Part shown: in pieces, positions 36,201-45,445 of the stretch
How positions within the stretch are numbered: the stretch's first letter is position 1
Layout of the letters: the number at the start of each line of letters is the position of its first letter
Origin: Symbiodinium natans
Lineage: Eukaryota > Sar > Dinophyceae > Suessiales > Symbiodiniaceae
Reading direction: 5' to 3'
Length of the DNA: 64,000 bases
Assembly: GCA_905221605.1 (NCBI GenBank)
Contig: CAJNDS010000768.1
Span: 582,359-646,358 of the forward strand
The notes under the pieces: generated by a model
Databases searched by the model: none
What the model was told of the DNA's origin: nothing
Seen by the model: the letters and a program-made list of their open reading frames with translations, nothing else
Position numbers and translations under genes: made by a program

Positions 36201-39200
36201 CAAGACATGAAACCTAAAAGGGGTTTATGGCTCCTCTACCTACCTTAACAGGGATTATCGTGTAGTAGAGGCGTGCCCAGAGAGCCTAATATACCCCTTG
36301 ATGGAGCTTTATGTCTTAAATCATACAGGGATCCTTAACATGGTTTAAGGTACCCTAAACCCCTGAACTAAGGAATTTACGCTTCAATTATACAGGGATC
36401 CTTCACATGGTTTAAGGTGCATTCCTTTTGCAAGGCAATACTTGGAGGTTCATGGGTAGTTATAAGTAGAGTCATAAGCATGGTAACTATACTTAGAATT
36501 CCATTTAGGGTACTTATAACCCCTACTTATAACTACCCATGAACCTCCAAGTAAGCCTCAAACCCCGGGCGCCTCCCCAGGCGCCTGCACGGCGGGTACG
36601 CCCATGAAGCCTGAGCGCGTGTCAAGATCCCATACTTGGAGTTTCACTTGTAGTTACAAGTAGGCCCTGGGTTTAGGGTTTAGGGTTTAGGGTTTACGTA
36701 GGGTTAGAAGTACCCTAAGAAGGGGCTGGAAGTAGAATTACCAGACTTATAACCCTACTTGGAACTACCCATGAACCTCCTCGAGGCGCTTGCTTCTTTT
36801 AGCGTAGCTTTGGCTGAGGTTCAATATACATGCATAGGCACAAGCAAAGCAAGAAACATACAGATTTCAGATACATACACACATGTGTATAAGTGAAAAT
36901 ATGCACAACCTTACCAAACCCTAAAAGAATCTAAATACATCAAGTCAAGACAGGAAGCGCAGCAACTCCATCGCTTCGTCATTGTGCCGTGGAGTGGTTT
37001 TCACCAACCTCCCGTGCAAGCTGACGAACCGGCTTTAGAAAACCCTAAGCAAAAACACCCTAAAACCCAACCAAGGCCATCTGTTCCTGTCTGCTGGTTA
37101 TGTAGTTACAAAAGGCAGAACACAATCTTGCTTAAATAGCACAGTTCGGACTTCAGCGTGTAGCTTTCATGAAATTGCTGGGGAGGCCGTGCGACCTCCC
37201 CCCCAGAAAACTGGAACATCGTGGAGAAGCACCGGTGGTGCCTACATCGGAGGTGTACGGGTAATTAGGAGTATGGTAATAAGTAAGAAGTACCCTAAGT
37301 GGGGCTATAAGTATACTGTATACTTTAAACTTTACCCTTCTTGTAACCCTACTTAAAACTACCCATGAACCTCCAGGTACATTGGTGCCAGCCCAAAAAG
37401 ATGCAGCAATGCGGGGTCCGAACCAAAGACTCCACGCGCAGAAGGTTTCGGATGGTCCCTTGTCCTACCTCGCATCGAAAGTGCAACCTTCACCTTCAGG
37501 CAGCTACCCACAGCCCCTCCCAGAAAACGATCACGACCACGTGCATAGGGTAGTTCTCAAGACCCGAGCTAGGTCCCGCAATGGTCCGCACTCCGCTGCC
37601 TTTTCAGAGTTCGAGAGCTTACCTCGCCTTGCAACATGACGCTTGACGCCCTCGTCGTCTCCGGCAGCCTTGGCCTGGGATTCGGACACAGGATGTCTAA
37701 ACGGGACTGCAAACCTCGGACTGGCCTCTACTTGGAGGTTCATGGGTAGTGATCGGAAGGGCTAAAAGCATGAGATTAATACTTTTACCCCCCGTCTCAG
37801 GGTACTTACAACCCGACCTCGAACTATGCATGAACCTCCTAGAAACCTGTCCCTAAACCCTAAATCCTTTTGCTGAGAGGTTGTCCGCGCCTCCTCCAGC
37901 TGCTCGCGCGACCGCGCGCGAGACTGCTCGCGCTGGGCCAGTGCCTGGTTTACTTGGCTGGCGTCTTGCGATGAGGGCTTGTGCACGGCTGCTCTCTGCG
38001 TTTGCTTGTTGGTTCTTGAATACTTTTCAAAGGGTGCCCTTTTTTTGGTTCAAGGGGCTTAGAAGGGAACCCATTACAGCTGGCCCTAGGTTCTTGAGAA
38101 AGAATCAAGGAAGTGACATCCTCAACTACGGTTTTTTGGCACGAAGGGGGTTTAGGGTTGGGATGTCGGTCCATCAGGTTTGCAGGGTCCAGCATGCAAA
38201 GGGTCAGGTTTTCAAATTTGGCCCTAAAACCTAAACCCTAAACCCTAAAAACAGAAGCGAACCTTCCCGCGCCGCGTGCTCAGGCGTGCCTGTCAGACCC
38301 ACAGCAACGAAGTCCCGACACTGTCATCATGTACCCGTTGCTTGAAAGCCCTGCCTAAGCCCTTTGTCTCAAAACCTACCTTAAGAACCCCAAACCTATA
38401 CTTTCGTAGGTTACTCATGTAACAAAATGTAGGATTCTTAGGTAACCTGCACAAACAGTAGGTTTGAAGTAGGTTTGGGGTTCTTATATAAGGTATTACC
38501 AGAGTTGCCACCGAAGGCGCGTGAGCCTTTTTGAGCTCCGGGGCAGCACCTTATCCAAATTGGGTTTAGGGTTTAGGCTTTAGGGTTTAGGGTTCTCCAA
38601 ATTAGGGTCCCTTTCTGGGATCCCTTTTTAAAGGGTGCCGCCTTATAATGGGTACCCAGAAAGGGACCCTCATTTAGGAAACTACCCACATGAGGATACG
38701 CGAAAAGCCCTGTTCCAAGCGGATAGCCCTGACAGGATAACCCTGAATCACCCCGAACTCAACACCGAGCCAAAAACGCAGCAGAACCGAACCCTGCCAA
38801 GCTGCCGACTCCCTACTCCCGAAGTGCCACGTCGAATCCACTTCTCCAGCTTCACAATATTGATAACATTAACAACATTAACAATATTCACAAGAAAAAA
38901 GAGATAAGAAGAGCAATAATACCAAGGGTACTAATAACACAGCTACCGTGTTGTGGGCACAGGAAAACAAGTTCAGGTACCATCCTGGATTCTAGTGGCA
39001 GAGTGGCTTCAATGGAAGGTCGTTGTCTTGCATGGTAGGGTTTTAGGGCTTGGGGTTCTTCTCAACCATTTTCTTAACCGTTTTGGATCCAGTTGACATT
39101 GCATCAGGCAGCAAGATCGCCACTTTGCAGCTCTTGTCGTGAACTCTTTATAAGATGTGAAGGACCCACCCTCATTCAGACTAACCCCCATGGTATCCCA

Positions 39201-41136
39201 TGGTACTTGTGCACCGCCATGTCGGGCTTGCATAATAAGCTACGCAAACTTTCTGATCCGACGAGTGGGTGCAGCAAGGCTGCCGTCGAACACAAAGATG
39301 GGCTTGAACCCAAGCTCCAGCAGCCTTCGTCTGAGGGAAGTGAAAGTTGCGCTGTGGTCTCTACAACCCTAAACCCTAAACCCTAAACCCGAAACCCTAC
39401 TCTACAGTACCTGCAGCTACCGAGCTCGTGGCCCTTGAGTCGTCCCGCAAGAAAGGTTGGGGGGGCTCTGAGATCTTTAGTCCGAGCCCTGCTTTGTAGC
39501 AAGAAGCTACCATGAAAGAAGGAAGAAATCTCAAACCCAAGCACGGCTCCATCGCACGTGTGCCTTACCGTCCGCCGCAGAAGCCCGGCAATATGACCTC
39601 GGTCACAAGAAAGAAGCATCAAGCACCCACTGCCCTGGGGCCCACATGAACCCTATCATGTACCCTATACTACTATAACCCCTGCTTGAGGTGTAATTAT
39701 GAACCAGAAACCCTAAACCCTATATACCCTGTGCTACTATACTCCCTTCTTGAGGCAATACAAACCCTAAACCCTTTTAGAGTTCTATCTGAAAAACTAT
39801 TCCTGAACATGATCCTCTTAAACCCAAAACGGGAAAACGCAGAATGTCTCCAGGGCCTACCTCGAGTTCATTTGGCCCCCAAAAGGATCTTGCTGAACCT
39901 GGCCTCCGATGACTTAAAGCACAGACCTCTTTGTTCAATCTCGGGGCCTTGGGGTTTAGGGTTTCTATAAAAACCCAAAGAGGGTTTGCAAAGAGGGTTT
40001 TTTTAATGAAAAAACCTTGTTTGTGTTTAGGGTTTCGAGTTTCGGGGCTAGTGGAGGGGTCGGCTTGTGCCTGGCTATCCCGCCAACAAACGACATCCTT
40101 AGGGACCGAATGAACCCTGAAAGGGTTCATGGTTCATATGCCTTAGCTAGGGAGTTACATGAGTATGCAGTAGGGCACGTGACCCTAATTTTAGGGTTCA
40201 TGTGGCTGTTCCGCGTAGGGTATTTGGGGCTTAGGTCTTCCGTTTGTTCGAGCTGCTGGTGTCCTCTGCGCTGCCAGGAACGGCGCCCGCAGGGGTGTCG
40301 CCCATTGCCTCAAGCTAGAGGATCTATATTCAGGGTTTAGGGTTATGTTGTGTTTGTTGAAGGGATGTAGGTCTTCGCAGAACTTGAAGCGCCTTTGACA
40401 AGCTGGACTGGTGAATGCGCGGAGTCAAAAGGGCAATAAAGACAGGCTGACAGGCTGCCACAATCTCTGAGCTCAGACGAAGCCTGAAGAAAACCTTCCG
40501 CTGTCTGCAAGCAGATGGGCAGTGAGGCATTGGTACAGGCACGGACTGGCGTCGATTGCGACAGTAGTGCCCTGGCATGGCGTGCATCATCAGAAAAGTG
40601 AAGGCTTCACAAATCAGGCGTCGCCTTTGCCTGTGAATAGAACGCAGTCCCTGTTATCTTTAAAAAGCACCTTGCAGGTCATGGCTGGTCTTGGGGAGGG
40701 GGGGAGGGGGGGGAGCATATCAGGGCTCTGCCCTCAGCACAAAAGCTGCCGGGGGTCCCTGAACCGTCTGAACCCTCAAAACCCAAAGCATGTCCTTGTA
40801 CTCATTTGCACATCGGTGACGGCTCATCTCATCCTGTTTCAGAGACCAAGACCAACAGCGCACCCATGCACAATACATGGTGATGCAAACAAGCATGTCG
40901 CATCAGGTCTTCATCAAGGTGCTGGAGCTGTGCATGGGAGGCCCATTTCTGAAAGCTCACATCTCAGTATAGTCGGTAAAGGCTTCGGCACATGCTTCAA
41001 TTCAGCCAATTGAGGCTGCACTTCCATACTATTCTACTATGCCACACCCAACGTGGCATGCCAAGAGCATTACAGCTTGCAGCTGCGTGTCTGGGGCAGA
41101 CGTCTTCAAGTACTTGCCCAGCTGCTTGATGCCCAT
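32294..41136 (-). CDS. FEN1: Flap endonuclease 1, split gene, 3' end not found
   Basis: FEN1 removes 5' flaps made during lagging-strand synthesis and base-excision repair in the nucleus. I read 14 small exons in the correct order on the minus strand: 41136-41077, 40571-~40517, 39597-39569, 39330-39246, 37944-37891, 37674-37623, 37493-37469, 37458-37438, 36610-36573, 36026-35967, 34752-34709, 34207-34090, 32614-32564 and 32372-~32295. They give the family's landmarks in sequence: MGIKQLGKYL start, AIDAS..LYQ, H..GLLRRT, FKPIFVFDG, LAQRE..R helix, FMGVP..APGE-AEA, AATE-DFD, VFGTPRLLR, SEAK, VDFCILAGCDYL and VGIVTARKLM. The acids matching human D34, D86, E158, E160, D179, D181 and D233 are all present, so activity is plausible. 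Short pieces after exons 1 and 2 and everything after SIEAILEL (about residue 265) are unassigned. Introns are full of short inverted-repeat elements and telomere blocks. Family assignment is firm; some splice sites are uncertain by 1-2 nt. Confidence 0.5.
32295..32372 (-). CDS. FEN1: FEN1 exon 14 (helix-hairpin-helix)
   Basis: After AGAG| it reads VGIVTARKLMQEHRSIEAIL, which continues exon 13 without a gap against the family's I.G(I/V)G...A..L...H.SIE.I. The frame closes at TAG 32294-32292, so a donor must lie before that. C-terminal exons (the W.YNEAR region, PIP box) were not recognised further down. Confidence 0.5.
32564..32614 (-). CDS. FEN1: FEN1 exon 13 (G-C-D-Y)
   Basis: The exon reads VDFCILAGCDYLTTISK between CTGAG|GTT and CCAAG|GTGCGG. 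FVDLCIL.G(S/C)DY is one of the strongest FEN1 signatures, and its Asp is the last metal ligand (human D233). The following 191-nt intron contains a (TA)n tract. Confidence 0.5.
32726..32802. repeat. Family B element in a FEN1 intron
   Basis: A shorter copy, TTGGGATGCTCCCCTTATACTA to CAGTAAAGGGGGAACATC, lying between FEN1 exons 12 and 13. Confidence 0.5.
33195..33251 (+). repeat. Run of about 57 C
   Basis: An uninterrupted C run with C-rich, T- or A-broken flanks (33154-33270), inside the FEN1 intron between exons 12 and 13. Length may be distorted by sequencing. Confidence 0.5.
34090..34207 (-). CDS. FEN1: FEN1 exon 12
   Basis: From TTCCAG|GGCC it reads (R)ASQGLHPKPSEAKLK, then on through IRIHKVLKFLAWN. 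It is equivalent to L..SEAKK.PI.E.....VL..L. In-phase splicing to exon 13 uses a GA donor (AAT|GATCAG, 34089). Reading on through DQL fits the family better, but the GT there (34081) is one base out of phase. Confidence 0.5.
34709..34752 (-). CDS. FEN1: FEN1 exon 11 (D-F-D)
   Basis: The exon reads DFDALVFGTPRLLR plus two bases of an Arg codon. It matches DMD.L.FG...LLR and supplies two metal ligands (human D179, D181). The acceptor CCCAG|GAC and the donor GCG|GTTCCC are canonical, and the phase matches exon 12. Confidence 0.5.
35143..35253. repeat. Family C element in a FEN1 intron
   Basis: AGAGCCCAACATCCCCTCAA and TTTCAAGGGGTATGGGGGGC form its ends; it lies between FEN1 exons 10 and 11. Confidence 0.5.
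35803..35911. repeat. Family K inverted-repeat element in a FEN1 intron
   Basis: GGTACTTATTAACCAATAAC-TGTACTTATAACCCA is mirrored by TGGGTTACAAGTACAGTTAG and TTGATAAGTACC. A half copy sits at 21665-21745. Confidence 0.5.
35925..35950 (-). repeat. Telomere block inside a FEN1 intron
   Basis: CCCTAAA units, with a second piece separated by TTAA, sit between a family K element and the GC donor of FEN1 exon 10. Transcription of FEN1 would therefore place telomere-like repeats in its pre-mRNA. Confidence 0.5.
35967..36026 (-). CDS. FEN1: FEN1 exon 10 (second catalytic Glu)
   Basis: Sixty nt read AEALCAELAAAGHAQAAATE, equal to the family's AEAQCA.L..AG.V.A.ATE. The acceptor is TGTCAG|GCA and the donor is a GC (GAA|GCAGCT). 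A family C inverted-repeat element begins only about 5 bases upstream, and a telomere block starts about 12 bases inside the following intron. Confidence 0.5.
36029..36190. repeat. Family C element abutting FEN1 exon 10
   Basis: The element begins about five bases outside the exon 10 acceptor. Its centre is expanded by an ATT-rich microsatellite (36080-36130). A partial second copy lies at 36279-36445. Confidence 0.5.
36446..36555. repeat. Family D inverted-repeat element in a FEN1 intron
   Basis: TACTTGGAGGTTCATGGGTA at the left is the complement of TACCCATGAACCTCCAAGTA at the right; inner arms TTATAAGTAG / CTACTTATAA extend the hairpin. Other copies: 16513-16641, 36631-36783, 37238-37379, 37730-37845; half copy 46009-46085. 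Confidence 0.5.
36573..36610 (-). CDS. FEN1: FEN1 exon 9 (first half of E-A-E-A)
   Basis: The exon reads FMGVPAVQAPGE between CTCAG|GC and GAG|GC. It is the FMGVP..APGE segment; its last residue is the first catalytic Glu (human E158). It joins in phase 0 to exon 10. Confidence 0.5.
36631..36783. repeat. Family D element carrying telomere repeats
   Basis: Family D ends (TACTTGGAG..., ...CATGAACCTCC) enclose four TTTAGGG units at 36669-36698. The element lies 20 bases from FEN1 exon 9. Confidence 0.5.
37238..37379. repeat. Family D element in a FEN1 intron
   Basis: A diverged left end (TCGGAGGTGTACGGGTA) and a good right end (ACTACCCATGAACCTCCAGG-TA), with GTACCCTAAGTGGGGCTATA inside as in other copies. 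Confidence 0.5.
37438..37458 (-). CDS. FEN1: FEN1 exon 8
   Basis: The 21-nt piece reads GTIRNLL and ends with the first base of an Arg codon completed by exon 9 (GC donor at 37437). Together with exon 9 it forms IRNLLRFMGVP, equivalent to K.LL.LMG(I/V)P. The acceptor is AAG|GG. Confidence 0.5.
37469..37493 (-). CDS. FEN1: FEN1 exon 7 (VKV strand)
   Basis: After GAAG| the sequence reads VKVALSMR, aligning with the FEN1/archaeal VxVT..M or VKVT..H segment. Only ten bases (37468-37459, beginning GT and ending AG) separate it from the next aligned piece; see the finding on this spacer. Confidence 0.5.
37623..37674 (-). CDS. FEN1: FEN1 exon 6
   Basis: The exon reads AKAAGDDEGVKRHVARR between CCCAG|GCC and CGAG|GTAAGC. 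It corresponds to the AG(D/N).E.V.K...KR stretch that precedes VKVT in FEN1. The homology-preferred join to exon 7 leaves one extra G at the GT donor; an upstream GC donor (GTT|GCAAGG) would keep phase but shorten the protein by three residues. Confidence 0.5.
37730..37845. repeat. Family D element in a FEN1 intron
   Basis: TACTTGGAGGTTCATGGGTA and GCATGAACCTCCTAG bracket it, between FEN1 exons 5 and 6 and about 45 bases from the exon 5 donor. Confidence 0.5.
37891..37944 (-). CDS. FEN1: FEN1 exon 5 (basic helix)
   Basis: These 54 nt read ALAQREQSRARSREQLEE, matching the family's LA.R...R..A...L..A helix after VFDG. The acceptor is ACCAG|GCA and the donor is GAG|GC. The exon is in phase 0 on both sides, and the join to exon 6 gives LEEAKAAGDDE, as in the family's LE.AKEAGD. 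Confidence 0.5.
38375..38492. repeat. Family M inverted-repeat element in a FEN1 intron
   Basis: ACCTACCTTAAGAACCCCAA and TTGGGGTTCTTATATAAGGT form the ends; inner arms GTAGGTTACTCATG / TAGGTAACCTGC add a second hairpin. Only one copy was found. Confidence 0.5.
38589..38690. repeat. Family G inverted-repeat element in FEN1 intron
   Basis: ATTAGGGTCCCTTTCTGGGA pairs with CCAGAAAGGGACCCTCATTT; a second arm pair surrounds AAAGGGTGCC. It lies between FEN1 exons 4 and 5. Confidence 0.5.
39246..39330 (-). CDS. FEN1: FEN1 exon 4 (FVFDG motif)
   Basis: The exon reads RRLLELGFKPIFVFDGS followed by LAAPTRRIRKF. FKPIFVFDG is the FEN1 motif carrying the second catalytic Asp (human D86). A GC donor at 39245 keeps phase 0 with exon 5. 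The acceptor is either CAG at 39331 or AAG at 39325; neither gives perfect phase with the GTAAGG donor of exon 3, a one-base offset noted in the findings. Confidence 0.5.
39569..39597 (-). CDS. FEN1: FEN1 exon 3
   Basis: This 29-nt exon lies between GAG|GTC and ACG|GTAAGG and reads (S)HIAGLLRRT. It aligns with the family motif SHL.G...RT. It starts with two bases of a split codon, which would be Ser if the previous exon ends in A. The exon that should supply G..TS just before it was not found. Confidence 0.5.
40517..40571 (-). CDS. FEN1: FEN1 exon 2 (first metal ligand)
   Basis: After a CCAG|GGC acceptor the exon reads GTTVAIDASPCLYQCLTA. The motif AIDAS..LYQ matches the FEN1 core AIDAS..IYQF and supplies the first catalytic Asp. 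The 3' limit is uncertain: a GT after GGAAG is near 40516. About eight residues normally found between exon 1 and this motif are missing, so a further small exon may lie between 41077 and 40571. Confidence 0.5.
41077..41136 (-). CDS. FEN1: FEN1 exon 1 (N-terminus)
   Basis: The exon reads MGIKQLGKYLKTSAPDTQLQ, the classic FEN1/XPG-family start (MGI..L.K.L...AP). The ATG at 41136-41134 is chosen because this N-terminal Met-Gly is invariant and catalytic in the family. A GC donor follows at 41076, which keeps phase 0 with exon 2; a GT three bases on (41073) is the alternative. AGs just upstream (for example CTGCCAG, 6-12 nt before the ATG) could serve as the spliced-leader acceptor. Confidence 0.5.
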
Positions 41137-43268
41137 GGCCCTGGCAGCAATGATTCTTGCACAGCAGTGGGGCAGCCGAGGAGCCTCAGCCCCGAATTTG
41201 GCTGGGCCCAACAGGCCTGCAACCCTACTGTGATTCTGGGACCCCCGCAACCATTGATGAAAAAGGACTTTCTCCTCTTTGTAGCATTGGCTAGTTAACC
41301 CCTAAACAGTGGAGATCTGAATTTTTGCTTCACCATATTCATCCCGAAACCACTTCGCCCCTTGACAACAGCCAGGACAAACAACACGAAAGCATGCGAA
41401 CTCCTTGGCTCAGCTTAACAAGGCGGAATTGAGGTACAAGCACCTGGGGTAACAGGGAATGCACTATAGAGGGAGTATTTTATATAAGGGGCGGGGCGGG
41501 GCTAATACTAGGGGGAGGGAGTATTTGTGCTCTCTCCTAGCCAACGGCTACATTGAACCCTAATCCGCAGCACAACATCCCGTAAACCCTCAAACCTAAA
41601 CTGGAAACATAGCGCACCCAACGGAGGGGAATAGCAATCCAGGCCTCGTGCCGCATGCTCGGCCCAAGCATGTGGCCCGGACGGCTGCCAACGCTGAGAT
41701 CCAAAGGACAAAGGTTGGGGGCAACTGATCATGCACACGTGCCCAAAAACCCCTAAACCCTAAACCCTAAACCCTCTGCCCCGTTGCCCAAAGATGCCCA
41801 AAGCCCAAGCCGGCGGAGCCGGTTGAAAAAACCCTGTATTCTGCGAAAATGCCAGCTGTCTCGGAAATGCCGTTCTTGCGGACCCATTTCTCATGAGGCT
41901 ATTGGTTGGAACCACCCTGATTCTTGATGCCTCGTAAAGGGAGCCGAGACATGTAGGGTTCAAAGGAAGCTTATTGAAAAAAGTCCGCATGTTTCTGTCT
42001 TGAAGCATCTTACAGAATCGAGGCGACTATATTCTTGTCTGTGCCGTGGTAGTTTCGTGGTTGCCACACAAATGCCAAGCCGATCCCACTTCAACAATTT
42101 GATCAAGGGCGCTTTGTCTATGGTAATTGAGCGAGTTTGAGAGACATTTAAGCAATGCACATTTTGCCTGAAGCGTGAGCATGCAGAGTGTGCAACGCAA
42201 CCAATAGGATTTCCCAGCCATGTGGGAAGCCATCACCACGTCGCCAAGCCAGAGCCGACCCCCGGCGGGCGTTCAACCAAGCAACTTCCTACAGGTTTAG
42301 GGTTTAGGGTTTAGGGTTTAGGGTTTAGGGTTTAAGGCAGTAAACCCCCAAAAGTTAGAACATCATTCTCCTCATACCCCAAGAGGGTTACTAAAGGGAA
42401 TCCCAGCACTAATCGTCCTTAAACCACGTTCCAACTTTGTGGAGCTTACTGTAAGGTATACCTGGAGAAGCGTTTTGCTTTTCAAGGGCACTTAAAAACA
42501 AAACACTTCCCTTGCTTTATGGTTCTAAAGGTTGCTCTAGGTAGGGTTTATTGGGGATCTTTCGTATTCGAGCATAGAACCCTTGGCCCCTCCTCGCCCC
42601 CCCCCCCCCCCCTCAAAAAAAAAGAAAAAGAAATGAATAGAGGTTACCTACCCGAGCGCTGAGTTGGCGGAGAAGGGTTCAGGGTCTTTGCCAGGACAGT
42701 GCCTGGTATAACTTTCCAAGCTGACCTTGTGCCAAACCGCCGACCCCGTACCCGGCACTCAAGTCCGAACATAAACGACTGTCAACCTAACCAGGAAACC
42801 CTAAACCCTAAATCCTAAACACTCTAAACCCTTTAACCCTGCTTGAAGGGATCGGCCGAGGCCATCGAGAGCAAACACAGACTTGCCATGAGGGTGACAC
42901 CATGGTGCAGTGACGCAGCCAGCGTGTCATAGGGAACTACTCCCAAGGAGCCCTGAAGCCTCAACCCTATTCAGGTTACAAGAGAATCCTTGACTTACCC
43001 CCCCCACCGCCCCCCAACGCCAAGGAGCCCCAACCAAAAAACGGCCCAACAACCCTGCACTGAGCCGAAATATGCATAAGGATCTCAGAAGACAAAAAAC
43101 CTTCTGTGCCACCAGGGCTGCGCAGCAAAACGCCCCAAACCCCAAACCCCAAGCCTAAGCTGTTCTAAACATCGGACCGAAACCCAAAGGAGGGTCCAGG
43201 CGGCTTTGGAGTTCAACAGGCTTGAGTTCAAGGACGCCAATGCATGTGAACATCATGTTGGTATCTTC

Positions 43269-43375
43269 TCTAAATCTGGTCCCTTTTGGGATTTAGGGTT
43301 GAGGCTGTTGAGGATTCTAAGGCGGCCCCGAATATGTAGGGTACCCAAAAAGGGACCATAATGTTGAGACTGACC
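43269..43375. repeat. Family G element
   Basis: CTCTAAATCTGGTCCCTTTT at the left and AAAAAGGGACCATAATGTTG-AGACTGACCAT at the right, with a degenerate telomere unit inside. Confidence 0.5.
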
Positions 43376-43859
43376 ATGTCGAGTGCTATGGGAGCTTCGG
43401 CTGCTGAAAGCGGAGTGCGTTCAAGACATCTCATCTCTAGTTTGAGCATTTGGGCTATACAGGTTTGCCTGGCACGTCGGGAGCCCACCAACCCTTAGGT
43501 CGTGGGATTCTCTGCGACACAGCTGGCTGAGACGTGCGTTGTGTTATACTGCGTTCTCTGGATTGCTTGGACACGAAAAGTTGGGCCCCGAAGCCTCATG
43601 CACAGTGGTCTCTGAGCCCAAAACACTGCAATGCCCCTCGGCTTTGAGGTTTAAGCACATTCAGTTTGAAGTCACGTTCGCATTCCCGGCTTCGCACCCA
43701 AACCCTGAGGCCCTACAAACTCATCGCGCCGATCGAAAGAGAACTGTGAAACTCGTGCCCAGGTGCACTCCTGCCGGGCTTTCCCGCACGGTGATGGGGC
43801 CGCCGGGCAGGTGTCACATTTCTGTCCTGTATTCTTGAAAGGCCGCTTTCAATTTTTCT

Positions 43860-44860
43860 CGTGTCGCCCGCTGGCTCTTGTTGTTCCGTTGCTTTGCTTC
43901 TTTTCTTTGGGCTACTGTATAGGGGTCAGGGAGTCGCAGATTGCGCTCTCCCTCTCACTCTCTCTCTCTCGCTCTGCTTCTTCTTCTTCTTCTTCTTCTT
44001 CTTCTGCTTCTTCTGCTTCTTCTTCTGGGCTTGAGGGGGACCCGGGGGCCTCCCCCGCGCGCACGAGCGCCCGAGCTCGTTGTCCAGTGTGACACTATAG
44101 GGTCCCTGGTTGGTTCTCCCTTTGATTTTTGTGACACGATGATGGTTAGCTGTTTCATCCGAAGTAACAAAGGCCAACTAAAGCTCTAAGCTCTGCCCCC
44201 AAACTCTCTCTCTCTCTCTCCTTCACGAGGGCTTTTTGCTTGAGGGACGGAAATGTGTAAGCTGGCCTCTCTTCTGATGTAAAGCAGATTCCCGTTGGCG
44301 CATGTATGCGCGAATTTGCGTATGTGTGTTTGCGTGTGCATTTATTTCTCCCTCGCTCTCTGTCTCTCTGTCTGTTCTTCAAGCACATGAGGGAAGGAGT
44401 TTCCCCCCCCCCCCCGCTTGCGCTCCCGCTTTTCACGCTCTACTAATTAAATTGGGGTTCTGGTAGGCAGATAGTTGCAGGACCTAGATTCAGAGAAACC
44501 TCGTATTTCTCGCGCTTCTGCAGGGCTAGTACGCCGCTCTCTCTCTCTCTCTTCTTCTCTTGCTGGGCCTCCTCTAGGGGGGCCTCGTCCCGCGAGCGAG
44601 CCCAGTGGTCTCAGCACACACAATTATTCTTCACCTCCTCCTGCTCTTCTTTTTCTTCTTCTTGTCCTCCTCCCTTCTCCTTCTCCTTCTCCTTCTCCTT
44701 TTCCTTCTCCTTCTCCTTCTTCTTCTACTGCACACACTGTCTCTCTCTCTCTCTCTCTGGCTCTCTTGCTTTCCTGTTATTGTATTTGTTTTCTCTCTCT
44801 CGCTCTCTCACAGAGTCCTTCAGAGCTGCAGCCCTCTCCACGTCCCAAGAACACGGGTCT
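43860..44860 (+). repeat. Pyrimidine-rich kilobase
   Basis: The plus strand is dominated by C and T: (CTT)n at 43977-44031, (CT)n at 43955-43975, 44203-44220, 44535-44560 and 44738-44758, and (TTCTCC)n at 44660-44725. The long open frames here are products of this composition. Confidence 0.5.
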
Positions 44861-45445
44861 GGCCGGCAGCTTCTTGAACCCCCCTCCACCGAGCATTTCG
44901 TACGACAAGAGAAGCGCAGATTCGGTGAGACATCAGGGGAACCCCAACTTAGGCTTCGACGTTAGTAAATTAGGCTGCCGAAGCCACAACAACAATGCGA
45001 CGTCACGTGTCAAGTCAGCGCAATCTCACCACTTGTGATGTCTTGCCAGCCCCTTTTCAATATAAACCTTTAAAGGGAAAGCTCCCCCGCGCTGCGGACG
45101 CCACTGGTCAACGCAAGCACAAATGAATTCAACTTCTGAACTGGAGCTGCTTGGAGGGGCTCTGAACCTTAGGCCGAAAATGTGTAGGTGCGCTGTGACC
45201 CTCGAATTTCTTGAGAACAGCTCATTGCATATCCAAAAAGCCGTTGTTCAGGTCCTCTCCAAAAGAATCTTTCTCCAAAAGCACAGGAGCTTGAGCAGCA
45301 CAGGGAAGGCTTGGCGCGAGTAGAATGCGCGCATAGCATGTAGAGCCCGCACCCCACGCCCTGAGCCTCTTTTCCTTGGGGACCACATGAACCCCAAAAG
45401 GGTTTGTGGCTCTACCTTAACAGGGATCATAGTGTGGTAGAGGCG

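Noticed and set aside
39408-39474. Candidate FEN1 exon reading APPTFLAGRLKGHELGS
   Set aside because: It resembles the PP.LK..EL stretch and has nice borders, but it lies upstream of the FVFDG exon, the wrong order, and its phase does not fit.
40522-41013. 163-codon plus-strand frame
   Set aside because: It runs antisense across the FEN1 exon 1-2 region and includes the complement of exon 2; nothing in it is recognisable.
43941-44877. Leucine-, serine- or arginine-rich open frames
   Set aside because: They are translations of (CTT)n and (CT)n repeats; no start context, domains or splice signals.
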